From Malania oleifera (taxonomy: Eukaryota > Streptophyta > Magnoliopsida > Santalales > Ximeniaceae): DNA of 64,000 nt. This document shows positions 21,970 through 33,705 of the stretch, in pieces. Under the pieces are notes generated by a model. It made no database searches. It was not told where the DNA came from and saw only the letters and a list, made by a program, of their open reading frames with translations. The position numbers and the translations under genes were made by a program. Position 1 is the first letter of the stretch. Each line of letters begins with the position of its first letter. The DNA lies in contig NC_080421.1 in the NCBI RefSeq assembly GCF_029873635.1, forward strand, positions 41,087,120 to 41,151,119. Reading direction: 5' to 3'.

Positions 21970-23641
21970 CCAGGGGTTGCTTTTTACGCCAATTCACTAC
22001 TCTTCTAACCAATTTCCCCCTAACGGACTGTTAGAATGAATTTTCACCTTTATAGGTGTCATTCCAACCTTGTGCATGTGAATTCCTATTCCTATTTTCC
22101 TGAATTTCTCTTCTAACCACCTGATTCCTTCTTCTACGCAACGGATTTGTTGAGCCAGATGGCAACACAGGGATGGCGGGCATTTTGGGGCTTTTAGATG
22201 GCAGCATAAGGTAGGAGGGCCTAGAATCCTTTATTTCATTATATATATATATATATATATATATTTGCATTTCTCTTTCCTGCTATTAGTTAATTTCGTC
22301 CTGTTTATCCTATGTACGTAGGTGATTGGGGTAGTGTAAGGTGGCAGTGGGAGCATGGCGAGCTTTTTGGAGTATTCCAGCTTGGCAAGCCCGAATTGGA
22401 GGATGTGGCTCTTCATTTTTTTATTGTCCTTTTTTACTGTAATTTCTGCATGTACCCCCCAAATTGCTAATGGTGCAACTATTATTTGTACAGTTCCTTT
22501 GTATGTACTTATTTTTACTTTCCTGTATTTCAATACTTTATTTTATCTTGTATGCTCCTTTTGTATGCTTAAATGCCTACGTGTGCTTGCGTACACACCG
22601 ACTCCCTTTGCTGAACAACTGATGTCTCAACCGTGTTGACCAATTTTGACCATTAATTTTGACTTCAGAGTTAACCATCTTTGGACACCAACAAAATGAT
22701 GAATATGACTTTAATAACCCAAAAGGACCCGTCCTAAAATTGAGACCTAATTTCAAAGCAAGTTAAGATTTTGAAAGCTTCAATCCCAACTTTGAAAACT
22801 CCCAGACTCATGGAAACTTAAAGGGACTCGATTAACTAAATCAGTTCTTAGTTTTTGAAATTGTAATTAAAACTCAGAGGACAAGACCTAGACTAGATAT
22901 TGAAAAATAGTGATTAAAATCAAAACTCAGAAGATAAGACGTAGACTAGTTTATGAAAAATAGTGAATAAAATCAAAGAACCAACATTAAATCTAACATG
23001 AGGACTCCAAACTGATTTTCTTTTTTTTTAGTTTTTTATAGTTAAATTGTGGACTTAATATGAAGGAAAAAACAATTAAAATTGAAGGACCATTAATCTA
23101 AGGACTCTGAACTATTTTTTTCTTTTTTGGGTTTTTGAAACTAAAATCAAGACTTTAAAGAAAAGGACTTCAACTTATTTCAAAGAATGAAGACTCTAAA
23201 ATTAGGGGACCCTAAAGCCCAATCTTCAATGAATTTGGAAACTACAAGGTTTGGCAACGGGAAAAAGGGCTTTGAAATTTGCTAAGTTAGATGTACTTAA
23301 ATTTCAGACTCCTAAGGTTGAAACCCTAATACATAAAGGAAGTCGACTTTGAATCTACCGGGTCCTAGATGAGAATGAAGATTAATTTTGCAACTAAAAG
23401 AATTAAAATTACCATAAGCAAATCCTTACAATTGGCTTAAAACACCTAAGACTTGGACTTGACACTTAAACAACTCTAAACCATACTTTTGACTTTTAAG
23501 AGACTTGATTGAAATTAGAAGGACTCCATGGGAGGATTTGGGTCTTAATTCCCAAAAACTCGGGGTCATTTAGGGCTCAAAGTCAACTCCTATTTCATAG
23601 GGTTTCCTTTGGGTAGCCTGGTTAAAATTGGGGTGTCAACA

Positions 23642-23868
23642 ACTGCCCCTCTTTGTAAGTTTCGTTGTTTCAATGTAAGGGTTAGAACTCTCCTACTTTA
23701 TTTGAAGCAACAAGTCTACAAAGATAAAAGACACCTATTTTAACCAGGCTGCTCAACTGTGTAGTGCCTATGGGTCAATCGGGTGCATTTGCTTGCCAGG
23801 GAGGGATAGAGTGTGATGGAAATGTGGGAATGTGCATATGAGGTTTTTTTTTTTTTTTTTTTTTTTTT
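23642..23868 (-). other. Polypurine tract and poly-T of the Ogre/Tat-like element
   Basis: On the minus strand AAAGAGGGGCAGT ends against TGTTGACACCCC at 23641, so 23642-23655 is the plus-strand primer. A 25-base T run is at 23844-23868. The sequence between shows ACCAGGCTG words shared with the LTR edge and no coding frame. Confidence 0.75.
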
Positions 23869-23929
23869 GTGGTTAAAAGTTAGGAGTTAGCTAGGGATTA
23901 CCAATCAGTATTGAGTGTAGGAATCACAA

Positions 23930-24107
23930 GAGATGTGAAGTGGCATGCTATCGGGTATGGGAAACCAAGCCATGCAGGGTACGATGGCCCCAACCTCTGT
24001 GTCGGTTTGCTACAGACGTGGGGAATCCGAGCCGTTGGGGTACAATGACCCAAACCTCTATGTCAGTTTGCTGCAGATATGGAGAATCCAAGTCGTAGGA
24101 GTACGAT
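23930..24107. repeat. 61-bp tandem array, left part (about three units)
   Basis: ACGATGGCCC at 23981, ACAATGACCC at 24042 and ACGAT at 24103 are exactly 61 bp apart. Units read GACCCAAACCTCTGTGTCGG, then TTTGCTGC(G/A)GAC and GAGAATCC(A/G)AG. Gypsy-B interrupts the array at 24108, duplicating ACGAT. It lies between gag and the 3' polypurine tract of the Ogre/Tat-like element. Confidence 0.9.
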
Positions 24108-24626
24108 TGTAACGACCTGCTTATTTTACCATTTTTTTCCATGATAAGAAAACAAATATAATAAACCTAGCAAATCATGATCAAACCTGAACCCGTGGGT
24201 ACCAAGGATACATCATAAATACAGCACGGAAGCCCAAGCAGCGGGAAACATAAAATCATATACATATCATATTACCATCTAACACAATACCAGAGTTTAC
24301 TACATCCATTACATACAACCCAAAACAACCAAAACCAGTCCTAGGATCATTACCCAAAATCCACCTAACCCTAGCAAATGACTTACCCTTTAGATAGGGT
24401 AGGACTAATGAACTCTAATGTTTCGGAGTTTTATCCGCTCTCCTATCTGGGGCTCCTGAAATATTTATATAAATTAGGGTGAGACACCTCTCAGTAAGGG
24501 AAAATAAACTAATACCAGTGTGTGGCAACATAAGTATTTCTGTGTTATACATATAGTAGTATATAAACATATTTGGTAAAATTGTCTGTATCACATCTGG
24601 GAAAACATATAAAATCATAACATGAT
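24108..24626 (-). repeat. Gypsy-B 3' LTR, distal piece
   Basis: It matches 40034-40552 closely (TGTAACGACCT, ATGATAAGAAAAC, ATCATGATCAAAC, AGGGTGAGACACCTCTCAG). It stops at ATAACATGATAG, where truncated Gypsy-A LTR sequence begins. Confidence 0.9.
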
Positions 24627-26533
24627 AGAAATGGAAACAGAAACAGAAGGAGGCAGTAGGCTTCGTCGACGACATTGCATTTTGGAGATAATAGTTTCAA
24701 GAATTACCAAACTTCGTCGACAAATACAGGGTTTCGTCAACGAAGGTCCTCAGGATCTAGTCGACAAGGTCCCATTTCGTCGATGAGAAAATATCGAGCG
24801 AAGGATCGGGCTACTCTGAATTTCATCGACGAAGGGTAAGGTTCGTCGATGAATGTACTGAAGGACTCGTCGACGAGGTGACGTGTCTCGTCGACGAATC
24901 CAACCCTATAAATAGTGAAAACTCGGATTTTTATCCAAATTTAGTGCCTCTCTCTCTCTCTCTCCTTTCTCTCTCCTACGGTCTCTTTCCCTTCTCTCTT
25001 CTATTTCGGCCTCGCCAGTACCGGATTAACGATCTGAAGCCACCACCATGCTCCTGGCGAAGTTCTTTGCAAGTTTGCTGGAGCGGATCGTTGGTGAAAC
25101 GAAGTTGGATTTCATCCCAAATTCAGGGTAAGGCCTTTTAGTCTATTTTTGGTCTTATGACAATTATAGGAAATGATGTAGGTGAAAAAATACTGATATT
25201 TTGTTTTAGAAAATGTTGTTTTCAGGGTGTTGTGTAGGAGGCCTTGCAGGTGTTAGGCCAGTATACCATAAGGGCTTTCCAGTAGTTAGGTAAGGGAAAT
25301 ATATTATGCTAGGAAATTTTAAAATATTATACAGTTTATTAAATTATAAATATTATGTATTAAAGTATGGTGTGGCTTAAGAATATGAATATAGTACATA
25401 GATATGTTTTATGAATTCTAATACCATAATTTTACGAATTTCAGTACCATGATTATACGAATCTCACTACCATGATTATACGAATTTTAGTACTATGATT
25501 ATGCAGTGTTCAGTGATATGATTATACAATTCTCAGTACTATGACGTATGGATTACAGTTACAGTTTATTCAGTATCATGGTTATTACAGTTATTTCAGA
25601 ATCATGGTAAATCATATAGTGGTATATAGAGATATATTATATAATATCATACCTTGTTGGACTATGCAGTTATAGAGCACAGTACTGTTGCTATAGATAT
25701 TTATGTTATGAGTGTAACCACCTATTGAGATAATACATGGTAGTAGGTCGATCACCTACACCCTTGACGTGGACAGGCTCCCTATCAGATATGGGTTGAG
25801 GTGAGCAGATCAGACCGATGAAGTATAGTGATTTACCCTGGTCGGCCAGCTAGTGTAGATCCCGCCTACAGGCCGCACAACCCTGTCATGAGGGGTTAAA
25901 TCATGACACACAGTTATCCATAGGGAAATTTTTCAGTTATTATTACATATGTACAGATTTATAGAAATAAGGAACATACATATGTACACTAGAAGTATTT
26001 TGAATAGTAACCTACAATGCTGTTATGTTAAGCAACATGGAAAGGGTGGTGTATTTTATTACTTGTACTGTACTTACACATCCACTTATACATGATAATA
26101 TAGAAACAGATTTTCATAATATTGTAGCTCATTTGCCACACACTAGTAATAGCAAATTTCGTCTTACTAAACATTGGCTTATCCCAGTGTTGAATCATTT
26201 TTCTAGTGATACAGGTAGGCAAGCAAACCAGGCTCGCAAATAGAGGGGCTCCAGTACTGCCTTATTAGCAGATAGTGAGTATGTTTGGGAAGGATTTTTG
26301 TATATCCCTGCATAGTTGGGGATATTTTGGGAATAATGATATGTGTATATTTTGGAAAACATGTTAGCACTCTGATATTGTATTGTATATAATTATATGT
26401 GGTTATGTTTATTTGATTATGCCTCTTGGTGCTTAGGTTGATGATTGGGTTAGCCCCATATGGTATAAGAGCATGTAGAATATCGTAGTACGTAGTAGAA
26501 AAAAAAAACATGGAAATTAAGCAGGTCATTATA
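24627..26533 (+). repeat. Gypsy-A 5' LTR, first ~43 bp missing
   Basis: It aligns with 31800-33705 from AAATGGAAACAGAAACAGAAG to the end (GGTCATTATA here, GGTCGTTACA in the 3' LTR). The (CT) run after the TATA box is 17 bp (24948-24964) against 41 bp (32122-32162) in the 3' LTR. A block of CAGTACCATGATTATACGAAT-type units, about 25 bp each, occupies 25430-25620. Confidence 0.9.
24661..24913 (+). promoter_or_regulatory. TTCGTCGACGAA palindrome array and TATA box of Gypsy-A 5' LTR
   Basis: About nine to ten variants of the 12-bp palindrome TTCGTCGACGAA lie between 24661 and 24899 (clear ones at 24663, 24715, 24776, 24825, 24847, 24867, 24887). CTATAAATAG follows at 24905. The 3' LTR repeats this at 31835-32100, and Gypsy-B's LTRs have a related array. 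The placement immediately before the TATA box suggests enhancer-like sites. Confidence 0.6.
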
Positions 26534-26536
26534 GTT

Positions 26537-26549
26537 TGGTATCAGAGCC
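26537..26549 (+). other. Gypsy-A primer binding site
   Basis: TGGTATCAGAGCC follows the LTR by three bases and is complementary to the initiator-Met tRNA 3' end. Confidence 0.92.
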
Positions 26550-27019
26550 TAGGTTGCTAGGTTCTATAGACTTTAAAGTGCAGCGGAAGCAATACCAAAG
26601 TATAGGAAAAGGATTTGGGGCGCAACTTTTTCCTTTAAACGGCAGCATAGAGCCCCGCACTAAGCATCGGGTGGACATGAGGGGCTGCACCAATTCTAAG
26701 CAGGGGTGCCGACGGGCTGGCACGCCAAGCATTGTCGAGCTGGGGCCCACTGCTACGATCCCTCGCAACAGGGTTGACTGCTGACTTCCCATAAAGCCAA
26801 CAGGTTTGTTATGTGTCTGGGTACAAGATTTCCATGGTGGTTTCTGTGTTTTTCCTGAGGTGACGAATTCAGGAAAACCATAGTAAACTATTGTCTGGTC
26901 GTGTGTTTAGGTGACAAAACTAGATATTGGTTAAGGTCAAGGACGGTAGTTAATTTTGAGTTAGTACAGGATAGGTCCGTATAGGAGATAAAGTGCTTAA
27001 GTGTGTTCTTGTTTTCAAG

Positions 27020-30000
27020 ATGGACCCAAGAAGTAGTGGCATGAATGCTAGGGAGGATAGGCCAGGACCTTCCAGCATAGGTGGAGGAGATACAAATGTT
27101 GTACAGTGTAACGTCACTCAACAGGTGATGGCTGAGATGGCCAGGAGCTCTGGGGAGCGTGGTTGTTCGATTGAGCAATTTACGCATATGAAGCCCCCAT
27201 CTTTTGCTGGAGGAGATGACCCGATTGTAGCTGAGAATGAGGTCCAAGACATTGAAGAGACGTTGGCGGTGCTTCCTTGTACGGATGAATAGAAGGTAGC
27301 ATTTGCAGCATTTAAGTTGACAACGGAGGAGAAGCGGTGGTGGAGAGCAACGCGTCTGATTGAGGAGCAGAGGTCGGTTCTAGTTCCAGTGACTTGGGAT
27401 CGATTCAAGAATCTATTCATCAAGCGGTATTTCCCTGCTATCGTTCAAAGTGCAAAGGAAGCAGAGTTCCTACATTTGGTACAGGGGCAGATGATTGTAT
27501 CCCAGTACGCGGCTCGTTTTTCGAGTTGTCGCATTTTGGTCCACATTTAGCACCTAATGAAGAGAAAAAGGCAAGAAAGTTTGAAGGACTGAGGTAGAAT
27601 CTGTTTGAGCAGGTGATTGGTTTTAGGGATCAAACATTCACGGAGGTTGTAGACAGAGCTACGATTATCGAGAGTGGCATTCAGAGGGGTGTAGCAGCTC
27701 AGAGTAAAAGGAAGAGGCCTGCGCCTCAGGGTTTTCAGGCTGGCACCAGTGAGGGTCCATGGAGAGGAGGTTGCGATAGGGGGGACCAGAGGCAGATCGC
27801 AGGACCTCGTAGGAACAAGGGTGCGCTGACTTACCTGGTGTGTCAAACGTGCGAGAGACATCACTTGGGGGAGTTCTAGGTAGGCAAAGGTGTATGTTAC
27901 CATTATGAGAGACCCGGTCACGTGGTACGTGAATGCCCAGGTCAGCAAGATCAGGTCCTAGCTCCCAGGCCTTATCAGGGAGGAGATCGGGCAACTTAAA
28001 GAGGATACTAGGTGCCTCGTGGTGGCCAGCAGAGGAATGTGACCCGAGCACGAGTATACGCTCTGACGCCGAGTGATGCAGAGGCTGCTATGGATTTGGT
28101 GACAGGTACATTTATTGTTCTATCATACCCAATTATTGTTCTTTTTGACTCGGGTGCTACTCATTCTTTCATTTCTGCATCTTATGTTAAATTATCTGAG
28201 AGTGAGACCCAGTCATTAGATATAGCATTGTTAGTAGCTACACCATCAAGATCAGTGATCAGATGTCAGAGGGCACTTAGAGGCTATCCGATAGAAATTC
28301 AGGGAAAAGTACTACCAGCAGATCTTATCGTGTTTGATATATGCGGGCTCGATATAATACTGGGTATGGACTAGTTGGCTACCAATCACGCCAGCATTGA
28401 TTGTTTCCAGAAAGAAGTAATTTTCAAACCTCTCGAAGAGTAGGAATTCAGATTTGTTGGTTCATGGGTGTGTGCTCCAACACAACTGGTGACAGCCGTA
28501 CAGGCAAGCAAATTACTCCTGGACGAAGGTCAGGGGTTTATAGCATTTGTGAAAGAAGTATCCGAAACTGAAATAAAGATTGATAGACCCCAGTGGTACG
28601 AGAATTTCTAGATATTTTTCCGGAGGAGTTACCCGGATTACCTCCTGTGCGCGAGGTAGATTTTCCTATAAATTTACCTTCAGGTATTGCACTGATCTCT
28701 AAGGTTCCGTATCGTATGGCTCTAGCCGAGTTGGGACAATTAAGGAACAGTTGCAAGATTTGCTGAACAAGGAGTTTATACGACCCAATGTAACGCCATG
28801 GGGAGCCCGTTGTTCGTAAAGAAGAAAGACGGGTCCATGAGGATGTGCATTGATTATAGGGGAGATAAACAAAGTTACTATTAATAATAAATACCCTTTA
28901 CCCCGTATAGATGATTTGTTTGATCAACTACAGGCTACACGGGTATATTCCAAGATTGACCTCAGATTCGGGTATCATCAAGTGAGAGTAAAAGCAGAGG
29001 ACGTCGTGAAGACAGCCTTCAGGACCAGGTACGGGCACTATGAATTTCTCGTTATGCCATTTGGTCTGACGAATGCCCCGCCCGTGTTCATGGACTTGAT
29101 GAACAGAGTTTTTAACCAGTATCTAGATAAGTTTGTAGTAGTTTTCATTGACGATATACTAGTGTACTCGAGGAGTTTTGAGGATCATGAGGTGCAATTG
29201 AGACAGGTGCTGCAGACACTCAGGGAGGAGAAACTCTATACCAAGTTTAGCTAGTGTGAGTTCTGGCTTGAGAAGATTGCATTTTTAGCCCATGTGATCT
29301 CAGGAGACGGTATAGCAGTGGACCCTAGCAAGATTGACGCGGTGATAAATTGGGCTAGACCGAGAAATGCGCAAGAAGTTAGTAGTTTCTTAGGACTGGT
29401 AGGTTATTATAGACAATTCGATGAGGGGTTTTCAACTTTATCAGGACCTCTTACGCAGTTGACTAGGAAAAATGCCAGATTTGTGTGAGATGAAGAGTAC
29501 GAGCAGAGTTTCCAGGAACTAAAGTAGCGGCTCGTCACTGCACCAGTTCTGACAATTCCATCGGGAGGTGATGGTTATGTTATTTACAGTGACGCGTCTT
29601 TGAAATGGCTTGGTTGTGTGCTGATGCAGTATGGTATGGTGATAGCATATGCGTCCACGCAGTTGAAAGAGTATGAAAAGAACTACCCTACTCACGATCT
29701 TGAATTGGCTACGGTTGTACATGCACTGAAGATCTGGAGACATTATTTATATGGTGAGAGGTGTGAGATATTTTCTGATCACAAGAGCCTAAAGTACTTC
29801 TTTACACAGAAAGAGTTGAACATGCGACAGAGGAGATGGTTGGAGCTTATCAAGGATTGCGACTGTACCATCAATTACCACCCAGGTAAAGCAAATGCGC
29901 TGGTTGATGCTTTGAGTCGTAAATCAGGAGACACAGCACAGCTAGCAATGGTAGTTCAGCATCCGATTCTGATGGATTTAGAGAGACTCGGTGTGGAATA

Positions 30001-31487
30001 AGTGGAAGATGATCCTTAGGCGCTTATTTCCAGTTTAATGATACAACCTGCACTGTATGAGAGAATTAAAGTTGTTCATAGAGATGATCTAGAGTTAGTG
30101 GAGGTTTTTGCCAGGATATAGGATGGTCAGGGAGAAGAATTCAGTATTTCTGATGATGGGGTTTTGAGATTCCGCACCAAATTGTGTGTGCCAACAGATG
30201 ACAGTATCAAGAGGATGATTCTAGAGGAGGCACAAAGATCTTTATACAATGTTCATCCTGCCAGTACGAAAATGTATAGGGATCTACGAGATTATTTCTG
30301 GTGGAGTGGCATTAAGAGAAAGATAGCAGAGTTTGTGCAGCAGTGTTTGACGTGCCAGCAAGTTAAGGCTGAGCACCAGAGGTCGACTGGTCATTTGCAA
30401 CAACTTTTCATTCCCGAGTGGAAGTGAGACCACGTATCCATGGATTGTGTTACTGGGCTACCACCAGCGTCACATGGTTAGAATGCTATCTGGGTGATAG
30501 TTGATAGATTGACGAAGACAGCGCACTTTCTTCCTATTAAAGTCAGCTACCCTATGAATCGGTTAGCAGACATATATATACAAGAGATTGTTCGACCCCA
30601 TGGAGTGCTAGTATCCATAGTCTCGGATCATGATCCACATTTTACATCACGGTTTTAGAGGAATTTATAGGAGGCACTAGGAACTCATCTAGCATTCAGC
30701 ACAACTTTTCACCCTCAGACCAATGGTCAAACTGAGAGAACAATCCAGGTAATAGAAGATATGCTTCGTTCCAGTGTGCTAGACTTTGGAGGTAGCTGGA
30801 TTCAGTTTTTTCCGCTAGTTGAATTTACTTATAATAACAGTTATCAGACTAGCATCAACATGGCACCCTACGAGGCATTATATGGTAGGAGATGTCGATC
30901 TCCTCCTTTCTAGGATGAAGTAGGTGAAAGGCGAGTTTTGGGTCTAGAGATAATTCAGCAGGCGTGTGATAAATTCTAACTTATTCGAGATAGGATCAGT
31001 GCAGCGCAGAGTCGGCAGAAAAGTTACGCGGATACTCGCCGCCAAGAACTGGAATTTGAAGTGGGTAATCATGTATTTCTGAGAATAACTCCATTGAAAG
31101 GGATTTTGAGATTTGGGAAAAAGGGTAAGTTGAGCCCTAGGTTTATTGGCCCATTTGAGATACTTGAGAAGATTGGGTCAGTAGCCTATCGGCTAGCTTT
31201 ACCGCCATCTCTATTTCGAGTTCATGACGTATTTCATGTTTCTATGTTAAGGAAATACGTCCCAGATCTTTCCCATATCATCAACCATGTAGAATTGGAA
31301 GACAGTGAGGCTTTAGCATATGAAGAAGCTCCAGTACAGATCTTAGATAGGAAAGAACAAGAATTGCTCAACAAGAAAATGCCACTAGTAAAAGTTCTAT
31401 AGAGAAACCATGCGATTGAACAAGCCTCATGGGAACTTGAAGATGAAATTAGACGGAAATATCCCCATTTATTTGATGAATTATAGT
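27020..31487 (+). pseudogene. Gypsy-A gag-pol (gag, protease, RT, RNase H, integrase, chromodomain)
   Basis: Gag opens MDPRSSG at 27020 and continues, with a stop at 27290 and frame changes near 27520, to a knuckle (about 27890-27940) whose second cysteine is tyrosine. Protease (28012-28374) keeps LFDSGATHSFIS. RT spans about 28590-29490 with [17 protein letters not shown] and the catalytic [10 protein letters not shown]. RNase H (29530-30001) has [18 protein letters not shown] and DALSRKSG. Integrase (30164-31000) shows the H-H-C-C finger ending [21 protein letters not shown] and TNGQTERT. The C-terminal part (31061-31487) has [14 protein letters not shown] and a chromodomain-like PLVKVL-RNHAIEQASWE. 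More than a dozen stops or frameshifts make it non-functional. The order RT-RNase H-integrase plus chromodomain fits the Tekay clade of Ty3/Gypsy. Confidence 0.9.
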
Positions 31488-31743
31488 ATTGATGTATATA
31501 CTAAGATGGTAATTTTATTTTGTTGAGTCCAGTGTAATTGTAATGTAGAACATAGGTTAGGTAGTATTTTGGTTTTGGGGGAAATTTCCTTTTATGGTTG
31601 TAATCTCCCAGAACTACCCATGTAACCACAATATTCCTCCGCCATGAGGATAGGTAATAAAATAAGTAGACCCGTTTCCTTTACTAGATGATGGAGTGTA
31701 TAGATAGAGATACAGATAGTAAATTTTGAGGACGAAATTTTAT

Positions 31744-31756
31744 AAGGAGAGGAGAA
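31744..31756 (+). other. Gypsy-A polypurine tract
   Basis: AAGGAGAGGAGAA directly precedes the 3' LTR start TGTAGTGACC, after the conserved GAGGACGAAATTTTAT. Confidence 0.9.
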
Positions 31757-32118
31757 TGTAGTGACCCGAAGAATAATAGTATTTAAATAATGATAAGGGA
31801 GAGAAATGGAAATAGAAATAGAAGGAGGCAGTAGGCTCCGTCAACGACATTGCATTTTGGAGATAAAAATTTCAAGAACTACTAGACTTCGTCGACAAAT
31901 ACAGGGTTTCGTCGACGAAGGTCTTCAGGATCTCGTCGACGAGGTCCCATTTCGTCGCGAGAAAATACCGTGCAAAGGATCTGGCTGCTCTGAATTTTGA
32001 CGACAAAGGATAGGGTTCGTCGATGAATTTACTGAAGAACTCGTCGATGAGGTGACTTGTCTCGTCGACGAATCCAGCCCTATAAATAGTGAAAACTCGG
32101 ATTTTTATCCAAATTCAG

Positions 32119-32164
<46 letters not shown>

Positions 32165-33705
32165 TTCTCTCTCCTACGGTCTCTCTTCCTTCTCTCTTCG
32201 ATTTTGGCCCCGTCAGTCGCCAGATCGACGATCTAAAGCCACCACGACGCTCTTGGCGAAGTTCTTTGCAAGTCTCTCAGAGCGAATCGTTGGTGAAAAG
32301 AGGTTGGATTTCATCCCAAATTTAGGGTAAGACCTTTAGTCCATTTTTGGTCTTATGACAGTTATAGGAAATGATGTAGGCGAAGAAATACTGATATTTT
32401 GTTCTAGAAAATGTTGTTTTTAGGGTGTTGTGTAGGAGGCCCTGCGGGTGTTAGGCCAGTATACCATAGGGGCTTTCTAGTAGTTAGGTAAGGGAAATAT
32501 GTTATGTTAGGAAATTTTAAAATATTATATAGTTTATTAAATTATAAATATTATGTATTAAAGTATGGTGTGGCTTAAGAATATGAATATAGTACAGAGA
32601 TATGTTTTACAAATTCTAGTACCATGATTTACGAATCTCAGTACCATGATTATACGAATTTCAGTACTATGATTATGTAGTTTTCAGTGATATGATTATA
32701 CAATTCTCAGTACTATGACGTATGGATTACAGTTACAGTTTATTCAGTATCATGGTTATTACAGTTATTTCAGAATCATGGTAAATCAGATAGTGGTACA
32801 TAGAGATATATTATATAATATCAAACCTTGTTGGACTGTGCAGTTACAGAGCACGGTACCGTTGTTACAGATATTTATGTTATGAGTGCAACCACCTATT
32901 TAGATAATACATGGTAGTAGGTCGATAACCTAGGCCCTTGACGTGGACAGGCTCCCCATCAAATATGGGTTGAGGTGGGCAGATCAGACAAATGGAGTAT
33001 AGTGATTTACCATGGTCGGCCAGCCAGTGTAAATCCAACCTACGGGCCGCACAACCCTGTCATGAGGGGTTAAATCATGACACACAGTTATTCACTAGGA
33101 AAGTTTTCAATTATTATTACATATGTACAAATTTATAGAAATAGGAAACATACCTATGTACACTAGAAGTATTTTGAATAGTAACCTACAATACTGTTCT
33201 GTTAAGCAACATGGAAAGGGTGGTGTATTTTATTACTTGTACTGTACTTACGCAACTAGTTATACATGATAATATAGAAACAGATTTTCATAATATTGTA
33301 ACTCATTTGCCACACACTAGTAATAGCATATTTCGTCTCACTGAGTTTTGGCTCATCCCAGTGTTGAATCATTTTTCAGGTGATCAAGGTAGGTGAGCAG
33401 ATTAGGCTCGCAGATAGAGGGGCTCCAGTACTGCCCTGTTAGCAGTTAGTGAGTATGTTTGGGGAGGATTTTTGTATATCCCTACATAATTGGGGATATT
33501 TTGGGAATAGTGATATGTGTATATTTTAGAAAACATGTTAGCACTCTGGTATTGTATTGTATATAATTATATGTGGTTATGTTTATTTGATTATGCTTCT
33601 TGCTGCTTAGGTTGATGATTGGGTTACCCCCATATGGTATCAGAGCATGTAGAATATCGTAGTACGTAGTAAAAAAAAAACATGGAAATTAAGCAGGTCG
33701 TTACA
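31757..33705 (+). repeat. Gypsy-A 3' LTR (1949 bp, complete)
   Basis: It runs TGTAGTGACCCGAAG to AGGTCGTTACA. It contains the palindrome array (31835-32080), TATAAATAG at 32091, a 41-bp CT run and, near the end, an internal TGGTATCAGAGCA (33637) that resembles a primer site but lies within the LTR. Confidence 0.92.

Larger units (their letters stand above)
16391..23641 (-). mobile_element. 7.25-kb LTR (3' LTR) of gag-only Ogre/Tat-like element
   Basis: On the minus strand it begins TGTTGACACCCC at 23641, directly after a polypurine tract, and ends GATGTTGCAACA at 16391; TGTTG and CAACA are inverted. The inner 16391-17090 and 18660-20735 parts align with the other LTR at 47005-49716, including GGAGTCGCCACTAACC, AGTACGGTTACGCGAGGG, GTAATAAACAAGTGAAGTGAAG and the 20040-20735 block. 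About 1.57 kb (17090-18660) is present only here, as is 20736-23641. It contains a palindromic TATA box (21950-21969), a GT-rich minisatellite, G-box motifs and several repeat arrays. Very long LTRs are known from Ogre/Tat and TR-GAG elements. No protein is encoded. Confidence 0.75.
24627..33705 (+). mobile_element. Gypsy-A: Tekay-like chromovirus nested in Gypsy-B
   Basis: 5' LTR 24627-26533, primer site 26537-26549, degenerate gag-pol 27020-31487, polypurine tract 31744-31756, 3' LTR 31757-33705. The 5' LTR lacks the first 43 or so bases present in the 3' LTR. The right end GGTCGTTACA joins directly to Gypsy-B LTR sequence at 33706 (TATAACATATTCTCAAATAA, as at 40917), proving nesting. LTR ends TGTAGTGACCCGAA and GGTCGTTACA are almost the same as Gypsy-B's, so both belong to one family group, in opposite orientation. 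Confidence 0.92.

Noticed and set aside
20736..23641. Treating this as internal region with the LTR ending at 20735
   Set aside because: The polypurine tract and TGTTGACACCCC start at 23641, and the TGTTG/CAACA inverted ends fit only the longer LTR.
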